From Dasyornis broadbenti (taxonomy: Eukaryota > Chordata > Aves > Passeriformes > Dasyornithidae), in contig VZRN01005007.1 in NCBI GenBank assembly GCA_013397935.1, forward strand, positions 358,008-422,007: DNA of 64,000 nt, given 5' to 3'. Within the stretch, counting starts at the first letter, position 1, and each line of letters opens with the position of its first letter. Positions 34,576 through 44,690 of this stretch are shown here, one piece after another. The translations under genes were made by a program, and so were the position numbers. The notes beneath the pieces were generated by a model. That model saw nothing but the letters and a program-made list of their open reading frames with translations. It made no database searches and was not told where the DNA came from.

Positions 34576-35958
34576 CTGTCCCCAGCACACACACAGTGGC
34601 CAAGCCTATGTGCCCTGTGGTGTTTTAGCTCCCCTCTTCCCACGTACCCCGAGCACATCAAAACCATCTGCTCAGACCCAGTCAGGGCTGTCAGTGACCG
34701 CAGCATGGACAGGCTCATGCCAGGGTCACACGTCCCATCATGGGCTGTGGCACTGTCTGGCATTACCAAGCCAGACACCTACAAGGGATCCTTGTGCCGG
34801 TACAGGCAAACAGCAAACCCTGCACCCATCCAGGGCAGTGAGTCCACCCAGAGCCCTGTGCCCAGCTCTCCAGGCAATGCCCTTTTGGTGCAGCTGCTCC
34901 TTTGCATACTCACACTAAAACATATAATTCTCCTATACTTTCCAGCTCTTGATGGGATTTTCATTATATGAAGGAGTAGGGAAAAAACCCCTATTGAAGG
35001 GGAGGATCTTTCTTTGCAATGCGTTTCCTTCCCCTGCTAGATATGGCTCTGATCCTGCTCCTCCTCCTGAAATCCTCTCACACAGGCACAACAGAATTCA
35101 CATGTGAACTTTCCGGCTGGTAGTCAGTGAGATGCTGCTCTCAGAGGCTCCCCCATGCCAAAGGACTGCCTGCGTTTTCAGTGCTAGTGTGTGCTACAGA
35201 TAATTGCAAATACACCGGTAAAAAATTCCAGCTGGTGCATCCCTCTCTTTTGGAATTTTCCCTGGCCCTTCACAGCAGAGCTCATTGAGCAGATCGGTGA
35301 TGATGCCCAATCCCTGTTACCAGCTCAGGATGGCTCCGAGCAGTTGGAGCAGCAACTTGGGAGAGCTTTGTGCTTCGCGCAGGCTCGTGTCAGTGAAGGC
35401 TTTGTTGGTTAATGAGTGTGGCAGTGTCCTGCTGGCTGTTCATCTGCTGGGAGACCGGGAAGAAGCTAAACCTGACAGGGATTTCCCCACCCTGCTTTGC
35501 TGGTGGGAGCACCATGCAAAGGAGAAGTGGGGGAGTGGGGTAAGGATACTGCCTGTGTATCACCTGCCCTGTGCGTGTCACCTGGTGTGAAGCTGCTCCA
35601 TCCAGTGAGTGCTGAGCAGGGCAGGAGCTCATGGGGAGCACCCCCAGCCCAGGATAGAGGGGCAGTCAGAGGCATTGAGGTCATGTTCTCTGTCTCTTCA
35701 GTATCACAGTGAACTTCTGCAACTTGGTCATTCAAAAGTTGGGTTCCTACAGTATAATTCCCAGGAGATGTGGGAGCCAGGACCCGCAGCACCTGTGTGT
35801 GCATTTGCTGCAGAATTAACGCTGTTTTCTTGTGGATTTTCATGAGCTGCTACAGGAACTGGGGAAGAAAAGGCTTTAAGAAATACCAAAGTCCAACTCC
35901 TGCCATTTATCTTTGTGCTTTTTGTTTTCTTCTGCATTTTCTTGTCTACTTTTGCTTT

Positions 35959-35964
35959 AATAAA
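35959..35964 (+). promoter_or_regulatory. Candidate AR poly(A) signal AATAAA
   Basis: Canonical hexamer preceded by T-rich sequence and followed within about 25 bases by a TTCATTGTGTTC GU-rich element. It would give a 2.7-kb 3' UTR. Confidence 0.4.
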
Positions 35965-36890
35965 GCAAGGAGAATTTCATTGTGTTCACAGTCCCAAAGA
36001 AGCTGTCCCTGAGGCTCCCCTGGGGCTGGCCAAACCCTTGAGTGGGGACCCCGTGGGTGTCACAGCTGGGAGCCACCCATGTTCATGTTCCCCTGTGGAT
36101 CCCCTGCCTCTGTTCTGGCTCATCTCAGAGGTGTGGGGGCTTTTGAGCTGGCTCAGTCTGGGTCATGGCTCAGCCCATCAGCTCCTGCCCAAGGCAGTGA
36201 ATGGAAGACAAGGGACACACACGTTGGCATCTCCCTGGGAGCAGCATTTGTGCATGGATGGACACCATTCCGTAACAGAGGGTGTGGGATAAAGGATGCT
36301 GCCTTTAGTGAGGGCAGGAGGGACTCTTCCTCAGCCCTGTGTCATGCCAGAAGCAGGGATCCAGATCAAATGGTGCGATGGCATGCAGCATTCCCAGGAC
36401 AGGGATCACAGACCTGTACCCACTTTTGCCCACCTGTGCCCACCTGACCCTGACAGGCTCCTGCCAGCACCCCCTGCCTCAGCAGGGAGCACCCCCTGGC
36501 TCAGCAGGAGCAAGAGCCAGGGCAGCAGCTCTCTGCTGGGAGAGGCTGTGGATGAGTCTGGAGAATCGGCAGCAGCTGCACACTGTCGCTATAAAGTCCA
36601 AGAGGCCCTTTTTGCTTGGCTCAGGGAACAGGTGCTTGGTGAGGGAGGTGAACCCGGGTCAGGACCCTCCCCGTGGTACCACTCCTTGCTCTGGGCCATG
36701 AGGTTGTCACCGTGGTCCGTAGGGAATGCTGAGGGGTACCTGAGGTCTCACTTGCATCCCAGTGAGCTGGAGATCTGCTGCCCTGAGTCACCTCCCATCA
36801 CAGGCCACATGGTGCCCCTCCCTTCACTGAGCTCTTGCCCTGGTTGTTTCAATAACATAATGTATGCTAAAAATATCTATCTCTATATAA

Positions 36891-36896
36891 AATAAA
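36891..36896 (+). promoter_or_regulatory. Candidate AR poly(A) signal AATAAA
   Basis: Hexamer in an AT-rich stretch (ATATAAAATAAAGG), with a weaker downstream GT element than the neighbouring candidates. Confidence 0.3.
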
Positions 36897-38419
36897 GGCA
36901 TTCTCTATTGCTAAAGATACCTATTTAGTGACATGCTCCAAGAGCCCCGTCTGGTTACACACTGAGGCACTGAATTCTCTGCAGGAAATGAGTCAGAATG
37001 TGCCAATTTAATAGAGACTTTTAATTATTTTTCTGCTGGGTGCTGGCTAATTTGCAAAGGTCCCCTCTTTCGTGGCATGCACAGAGCACACACTGGCATA
37101 GGCTGGGGTCGGTATCAGCTTCTCCAGCTTTCTGTGGCTGCTTAAGGTTAGACAGGGACAATTTTTGCATTTAGAGAGCAATGGAGTGTCCCTTGTTTCT
37201 GCCCTCTTTGACCTGCACAAAGTGTCCTCACACATTTGGGTAGAAACCTGGGATTACAGAGAGGTGTCTGTGTTCTACCTGTGGCCGGGCCCAGGACCAG
37301 TTGTGGACACTGTGAATGGCCTTGGGCAGGCAGGGTGCCCCAGCCCCTTGGGGTGGGTCAGAGCCTCCTCTGCCCACTGGCATTGCTCCCTGCTCATTCA
37401 TTCCTTTCGGCAGCAGAGAGGCGCTGTGCTTGTGACTCACAGAGTAAATCTCTGCACCCGTGTAAACCCTTAGCAAGTGGATAAAAGCTGCTCTCTGTGC
37501 TGGGTGTTTGGTGTTCTGTGACAATTTTATGCTGTTTCTCTTTCTTAACATGTCTCTGTAATAATAAGAGTTCTTTATTTGATATATTTTACTCTTTGTA
37601 ATAAGCCAAAAAGCTCATTGCTGGTGCCTTTTTGCCTGGAGTGGCCTCCCAGCCCACAGCTGTGTTCCCAGGAGTAACAAAGGCCTGTGTCTGCAATTGC
37701 TCCTTCCACCAGAGCTGAGGGACAGAGGGAAGCCAATGCCACAGGATTGCCAGAAGAAAAAGAGCCAGCAGCCTTGGAATGGCAGAGAGACTTTGGGGTA
37801 CGATGCTGGTTCTTTCCTGGGGCCTGGCTCCAGGGCAAGGTCTGAGCATGACAGTGGGGATGCCTTGGCCCCATTTCAGTGGGACTGTGACCCTGGAGCC
37901 CCCACAAGCTGCGTGATGCAGGTGCAGTGCACACAGCCTGGTCTGGCCCTGCTTGGAATCGCAGTGCTTTGCCCAAATTATAGCATTACCTGAGGGTAAA
38001 TTCTCCCAGACAAGGAATTAGGTGGACTGCTGTCAGAGCTCTTTTCTTTTTTCAATTGGAACTAAATGCATTGGATGAGGAAGAGAGAGCCCCGCAGTGT
38101 TCTGGTGCCATGGGGGCCAGACTGTGGTGACAGATGCTGCCGGGGCCAGCGGGGTGCAGTGCAGGATGCCAAGTGCAACTCCCAAGTCCCCACGCGGGAC
38201 TGAAGGACATTTATTTGTGTAACCAAAGAGAGGGGCCTGCCTGGCACCCAGGTAAAGAAACCAATGACACTGCACTGGGGGTAAATGAAAATTCTCATTT
38301 TTGTCTCTTTCAGCCATGCCAGGTGCCTGCACGAGCCCTCAGCTGTGCCACAGGGCAGCCCCTCATGCTTGGTGTTCAGTTCTTTTTGTAACCTGAAAAT
38401 CTGCTGTTGTTCTGAGTAC

Positions 38420-38425
38420 AATAAA
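38420..38425 (+). promoter_or_regulatory. Candidate distal AR poly(A) signal AATAAA
   Basis: Canonical hexamer with a T/GT-rich segment (GGCTTTTGTGTCAATTTTGTG) 40-70 bases downstream. It would give a 5.2-kb 3' UTR. Confidence 0.3.
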
Positions 38426-38599
38426 TGCAGAATCTGGTTTGCTGGAGCTCTACCCTCCGCCTACATTTGGCTTTTGTGTCAATTTTGTGCATGAAATCAC
38501 TGTGGGTATGATGGCTGCCAGTGAACAAAGGTGCCAGGAATCGGTGGGTCATTTGCCAGTAGATGAGGCTGTACATTGGGTCATTGTAGGCTTTCTTTC

Positions 38600-38990
38600 A
38601 CAGTCAGATTTCACTATTCATCATGTCTGAACTTGTAATTCAGTTACATATCAATTGGCTAATCCTTTCATATATTCCTCTTTGGGTCTTTTAAATTGAA
38701 CTTTGTTTGATTAATGTATTTCTCAAAGTAAGGAGCTAATAAAGGCCAGTGTCCTCCTCCTCTTGTCATTGTTTTCGGTATCTTTATGAGCAGTTGTAAA
38801 TCCATGCTTCTGGAACGTCTTTATAAAATTGACCTATGCTCTCCAAGTAATAAAGAAGACGCTTATCAGCCGCTTGTTAATTCAAGGCACAGATGTGAAT
38901 CCTGCCCAGAGCCAAGATTTGATTCACTGAGACAAAGCAAAGAGCTTGGAAAAAAAAACCTCATCAGGCCACAAATAGCTGGCAATGCCT
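38600..38990. other. AT-rich block between AR and OPHN1
   Basis: A marked AT-rich island in a GC-rich neighbourhood, with TAATTCAG, ATTGGCTAAT and TTGTTAATTC words. It could be the distal AR 3' UTR or a conserved noncoding element. I see no coding potential. Confidence 0.3.
38738..38743 (+). promoter_or_regulatory. Candidate distal AR poly(A) signal AATAAA
   Basis: Hexamer followed by CTCTTGTCATTGTTTTCGG, a good GU-rich downstream element. A further AATAAA lies at 38849. Confidence 0.3.
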
Positions 38991-41263
38991 AGTGTGTAAT
39001 TGCACAGCAGCAGTCCACACACCGTGCTCCGTGAGCTGAAGAACAGTGTGCCAAGACAACAAGAACCTTTGGGTTTGTCATCCACAAGGAATCTGCTCTG
39101 AGTCACAGTGAAAAATTAATGTTATTTTCAAAATTCACCCTTAATGGACACTGACGAGTTCACAGCTGCTCGGGGCTGTGGTGGTGTCTTGGGTACCTGC
39201 CAGCATGTCAGCCCCAGTGTCACCTGCCAAATGGCCGCTTGGCCACCAATGTCCCCAGGGACATCCAGAAGCCACTGGTCCAGTGCTTCATGGGATGATG
39301 GACTTGGTCCCTCAGTGGCTACATGTCCTGGGTTTACACGGTCTCTGATGGCCTTGAACTCGTGTGGCTTGAACCAGTATCTGTAGGAGGACAGTGAGGC
39401 CCCGGTTGGGAGTTGCCAGGATCAGAATTGGCTGAAGGGCAAATCCACCTCACTCAACCCCTTCTGCCCTGTTATGCTCCAGTCACCTCTGCTGCACATC
39501 CTGCATGCTGGATCCTGCATCCCCCCCGACTGGTCACCAGGACCTACAGGTCACAGGGAAGCTGCTGACCTCCCTGACCATTCCTATCCACTGGAGCTGC
39601 AGGGCCTGGAAGCATGGTGATGGCCACCATGCCAGCACTAGGGATGAGCCACATGCTCCAGAGCTGCCTGTGGAGATGCCTCTGCTCCCCAGCAGAATGG
39701 CACACCAAACTCACTGGAGAAAGTCCAGTTACCGTGAATCAGAAGAAAGCTGAAAACATGGAAACATCATGAAAGCCCCAAAATGGCCCCATGCTTTAAG
39801 GTCATTTATTTGTTCTTGTCCTCATAGCAGAAAGTGGGATATTTTTAAAACAGAAAGAAGTTCTGTTTCCTAAAATACCAATGAGTTGTGTCAAACAGCC
39901 CTTTCGGCAGCGGTTCCCCTCCCCGGGGGCCTGGGAGCACCAGCACTGTGACCCTGCCATGCTGGCAGTCAGCCCTGTGTGCCTTTCATGGTGTCAGGGC
40001 TGTGCCCACACTCCCAGAACGAGTTGGTGGCAGCCACAGACCTCAGCAGGGTCACGCTGACTTGAGTGCCCTGACATGAGGGACGTTGGCCAATGCTGGG
40101 GTTTGCTCCTTACCCGAAATTGCTGCTGCCTCCCTCTGCCAACAGTGGGCAGGTGCCAAAGGGAGGGCAAGCAGGGCCTGGCATGCCCTGTGTCCCATCC
40201 CATAGGAGCAAGGTGGGCACAGTGGCATGGTGCGGTGGCCACCAGGAGAGCCTATGGGGCCAAGGCACTGAAGGGAGCCAGGGTGTGCAGGACAGAGTGA
40301 GGGAGGATGGAGTTGTGGGAGGATGGAGATCCTGGGGACTTGCCTCTTTGAGCCGTCATGGGAATGGCCACATTTATACAGGGTTTCAAGGATCTTCAGA
40401 ATTTCTGCCTTGCGGGAGCCCTTAGAGACACAGGCAGAGGCTGTTAAAGCACTTCTTAAACTTCTGAAAACACAGAAAATGAAAAACATTATGGCCTTTA
40501 CTGGTTCAAAGCATCTCCTGATTGTTTAAGCCAATCACAGGATTTTTTGGTGGCCCGACCTGATTTACAGCCATGTGTACAGGCCAAGAAACTTGCTAAG
40601 GGCTGCCAGGAACCCGCCCAGCGCAGGGAGCTGCTCCCAGCTTGGAGCATCCAGATGGGCAATTGTGCAGTGGGATGGGTCAGGGAGAACTACAGAGCTG
40701 AAGACTATGGCTCTGATCCTCCAAGGAGTCCACGTGGGCGGATTTCGGCGCCTTCATGGGTCTCTGTGTAGCACATAAATTTCAGATGTCACTGCTCCAC
40801 TAAGTATATTTCAATTCTAAATTTATCACACAGATGTGTCTGCTGCACAGTCTTTGGCCTCTTCAAATTCTTCCTCTGGGAAGAACTCACTGAGGCTCAA
40901 GCTCAAGATTTGGAACTTCTTGTTTTGTTATCTTCTCTCTATAAAAATCTGAAAGGTTTTACTTGTGCTGGAAAATAATTTCCTTGCTCATATTGAATCC
41001 AAATGTTTTCTGTAAGAAAGCAAGCCAGGCACCTGTGGGTTGGGAGACGAGGATTGTTGGAGCAGTGCCTCAGTGCTCATTCCAGTTCATGATCACTTAC
41101 TACAAGGCCTGGTGAGGAAAAAGAAGTTTAGTTCCCCAAACACTGCTGTTTTGAATGCATCCAGCCCTGGAGAAGTTACAGCCCCAAAAAGGAAACTTTT
41201 GAGAGAAACAAGAAGCCAGAAAAAACATGCAGAAAACCCTTAAGCTGCTGCTCCAGGTGCATT

Positions 41264-41400
41264 GTGTCCATGCCCGCCCCGGGAGTGCTCTGGCTGCTTG
41301 GGCCCAGGGCCAGGGCACTGCACAGACTTCTCGGAGCTGGCAAACCCGGCCGGTGCTGCCCGAAGAGCCCGCGGGCGGGGGCCGGGCCCGTACAAAATAA
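41264..41400. other. GC- and CpG-rich patch
   Basis: Includes CCGCGGGCGGGGGCCGGGCC-like sequence and about a dozen CpGs, isolated from any coding exon. It may be a small CpG island or G-quadruplex-prone sequence. Confidence 0.3.
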
Positions 41401-42222
41401 CTGCAGGAGGATCCCGAAAACAGTGGCCAGCCCTGAGCAGGGTGTGGGTGGGAATGCTCCTCTTCTCCAGCTGGGGACCGTCGTGGCTGTGGGGGCAGCT
41501 CGGCTGACCCTGGGATCCCAGGAACACCATCCTGAGCGGTCACCTCTGTCAGGCTTCTCCAGAAATCTGGGCTCCAACACTGGCTGCAAGATTCCCATTT
41601 CAGAGAGAGAAAGCTGCTCTCTCCTGATAGAGGGATCGCTGTTAAAAGAAAAGCAAGAAGCCTGAAAAGCAAACACTGGTGCAAAATGTCAGAGTCAAAA
41701 GATGGGGGAAACAGATGTGAGGAGGGGAAAAGAGCACTAGATAGATGGAAAGGAGCTGTTAGCAGTCACAGGAAACACGGAGTCTCAGTGACCGACGGCA
41801 CAGGACACTGTCAAGGCACTGTGGCAGCATAGGAATATTCAGCCTTGGAAGGGTAGCTTCTCCAGTCTGAAAGTGCAGAAATCCAGCTTTGAGGGCTGCA
41901 AACCCAGAGTGGGGCTGTGGCAGAGCCCAGGGCACTCCCAGTCCCAGGGACACAGCCCAGTGTGGCCTCCCCAAAGTGTGGAGCTGGGACCCCACAGCAG
42001 CACCTGCCCGCAAAGAGGGCGGCAGTGGGGGCAGCACTTGGGCCTGGGGTGAAGAGGAACAAAACAGACTGAGATGATTCTGTTTCACTTCATGGAAACT
42101 TTATAAACACTTGCAGTAACCTAAGTTTGTACACACCACAATGGCTCCGGGACTGATGCTGGGGGGGCTGCCATGCTGCACGGGGCGATTCCATGTTCCC
42201 AGCTGTCACTCCTGGGCCACTG

Positions 42223-42309
42223 GCAGCAGGGACTGTGCTCATAGCAGCAGGAATTAGGTTCCACAGCAGCAGGGACTGTGCCTCATGGCAGCAAGGATTG
42301 GGTCCCATA
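42223..42309. repeat. 22-bp minisatellite, four units
   Basis: Four head-to-tail units each begin GCAGCAGG or GCAGCAAGG. Units 1 and 3 share GGGACTGTG and units 2 and 4 share a GGATT/GAATT-GG core, so the array looks like a 44-bp dimer copied once. Confidence 0.8.
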
Positions 42310-44606
42310 GCCCCCTGCCAGCACAAGCAGCACCCCCCACCACTCCAACTGCTCGTCCCCAGAGTTCAGTTGCACCCACAGGTGCAGGAAAGATCAGCAC
42401 AGACATGCAAGTGACAAAGGACTTTAAAAAGAACATAATGAAATATGTCTGCAAGAAGCTGCTTCTCCCCACTGCTCACATTGTCAGACTGAAACCCAAC
42501 CACCCTTGGATTCTCCCTACCCATGGAGCCTGGCTCGGCCCGGGGGCTCTGCACTGGGCAGAGGGCACAAGCAAGAGGATGTGACAGCCACTGCTCCTGC
42601 AGGATGTCACCTCCAGAGCCACACACATTGGCAGAACCCCAGGAGCTTCCCAAACCGACAGGCTTGAGGGGTCCCCAAACAGCAGCCCAAAGTAGGGAAG
42701 ATGGATGGGAAATGCTGGCCTTTTGTGTGGGAGCCACTGGCCCAACACCCTGACAGGGTGAGGGGTTGATGTGCTACAGGCAGGTGGTCCCCCTGCCAGG
42801 CTGGTCAGAGTGGCTCCCTCCAGCTTCAGCTCCATCCTACCTGTACAGAGATCCCTGATCAGAACCACTGTGTGTTGTCCTGGAGCCACCAATGAGGGGC
42901 TCAGCACAGCCCCAGGTGCTGCCAGTGCATGTGGCACAGCCTCAACTGACACAGCACAGGGCTGGTTTGGTTTTAAAGCCACTTTCATGTGCCAGGTCCA
43001 AAGGAGGGAGCAGCTGAAGCACTGCTGAAACCAAGGGCCTGAGAGCACCACAGACACGACACACGTGAGCGCCAGTGTGTGACATTCAGCAATAAGAGAC
43101 ACGAGGTCGCACAGAGGCAAAGCGCCAGGAGATGGGAAGGAGGGCGGCAGCATCTCAGCCGGCAAACCTGCACCAGGCAGGACACAGCACGCTCGAGGGA
43201 TGGAGCACCTGGGAAGCAGCTGTGGGAATGTTTGGCCACTGTTTTGGAAATGCTCTCAGCACCTAAGGGAAACCATTTAAAATGGGGTGTCATCTTTGGG
43301 CAGGTGGAGGAAGCAGGGAAGGCGCTCGCTGCCATGCACAGCCCCAGAGCTGGGCCTTGGGGGCAGCTGGAGCAACAGACAAGCCTCTACTGCTACAGGG
43401 CTGCTCAGCGGACCCAGCCAGGGAAACCTCCCAGGCCAATGGACATCATCCACAGGGCCACAGCTGAGGGACAGACTGGGCATCTCATAGTGGAAATCAA
43501 TAAACAAGCAATAAGAAATCGGGCAGTTCTTAGAAAACGGTGGGTTTGACCCACAAACAGGGAGTGTCAGATCCTCAGCACCTCCGTGCTGGCCCACCAC
43601 AATCACCCAGGATGGAGACTTCTTGGTGGGCCTGTGAGAATGGATCTGGTGGGAGTGTGGCTCACACAGGAGGAAGAGGAGGCAGCAGAGGAAGAGGAGG
43701 AGGAGGATTACGAGTATCTGCTGCCCCCTTCCCCCAGCTGCACCCTTGGAGGCTGCTGACCCGAGAATGCTGCCTGAGAGCTGACCCCAGGCAAGGCCGC
43801 AGCCATGGCTCAGGCCAAGCCCCTGGCTCAGCTGCGTCTGCCAGCGCCGTGTGCCAGGCCAGGGACATCCAGGAGATGAGGAGACATCCCACAGAGCTGA
43901 GCACGGTGGTTCCCCTGTCCCTGCCCAGCCTGCATCACCATGGGCACAGTTCCCAGGCACGGCTGTCCCACACACTGACACCACAGCACAGCTCACCAAG
44001 TGAGGGACACGAGCACAAAGGAAGGGGCTTCTCAGGGCAAGGGAGGCCAACCCCAAATGCAGCTGCTCTGGTCTTGCATCCAGACACAGGCACTCAGCCC
44101 ATGTGCTGCCCAAACACCCTTTTCAAGGCATATTTCCTGAAAGTGAGCAGGTGAATGGGGGCTCCTCTGTTGCTTCCACAGCCGGTCAGTGTCCCCCGGC
44201 CCTGCCCGCGCTGCCATCACCTGCACGGGCACACACAGGCACTGTCACAGCCTGCAGGGAGGAGAGGTGGGAGAGCAGGGAACAGTTCAACACAGATGTA
44301 TGGGCAGGACCTGCTCTCCATCGTGGTCTCCCTCTCCTAATTTCTTGAGCCGCCTGTGGCTTGGAAATCATCGTCCGGTAAGATAGCTGCTCTCCAGGGC
44401 ACTGGGGCTGGCAAGGCTCAGCTATGACTCCTGGGTCACAAGCACAGAAAGTCTCCTGGGTCCAGCTGGGCTGAGGTGCTTACAAAGCCTGGAAGAAGAA
44501 AACAAGCTCTATGCTCTGTGCAGCAGTGCAAATCCACCAGTGACAGCAGAACCACTGGACTCCCACAACCCCTTAAATGCTGAATGTGTCGCACATCTGC
44601 TTTCAG

Positions 44607-44612
44607 TTTATT
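44607..44612 (-). promoter_or_regulatory. Candidate OPHN1 poly(A) signal AATAAA
   Basis: TTTATT on the + strand, AATAAA in OPHN1 sense, only about 35 bases after the stop codon. GT-rich sequence (GGGGTTGTGGGA) lies downstream in gene sense. Mammalian OPHN1 has a 3' UTR of several kilobases, so this may be a minor proximal site. Confidence 0.35.
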
Positions 44613-44647
44613 ATTTGATTTGTTGTCATAAACACATACCTTTAGCC

Positions 44648-44690
44648 TCAGCTCTCATCACTTGGGATCCTGCCTTGTGGTGATGAAGAA
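44648..44690 (-). CDS. OPHN1: OPHN1 last coding exon
   Basis: 43 nt of CDS after acceptor TTATCCAG: completes a split Ser codon, then SSSPQGRIPSDES and TGA. Human OPHN1 ends SSQGRLPGDES, so the extreme C-terminus is conserved. The 3' UTR continues leftward. Confidence 0.93.

Larger units (their letters stand above)
33225..38743 (+). other. AR: AR 3' UTR and/or downstream flank
   Basis: Begins right after the AR stop. Mammalian AR has a 3' UTR of several kilobases, so much of this may be transcribed. Candidate polyadenylation hexamers lie at 35959, 36891, 38420 and 38738; the true end cannot be read from sequence alone. A 350-codon open frame (33869-34918) runs through Pro/His/Ser-rich low-complexity sequence and resembles no known protein. 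Confidence 0.55.
38744..44606. other. AR-OPHN1 tail-to-tail interval
   Basis: About 5.9 kb that may hold the long 3' UTRs of one or both genes. It contains a GC-rich patch near 41.3 kb, a 22-bp minisatellite near 42.2 kb and a GAGGAAGAGG purine run at 43672-43705. Several frames of 190-280 codons occur on either strand but none resembles a protein family. Confidence 0.6.

Noticed and set aside
43277..44113. 279-codon minus-strand frame between the genes
   Set aside because: Cys/Leu/Ser-rich translation of noncoding sequence that includes a purine repeat. No start context, domain or splice signals.
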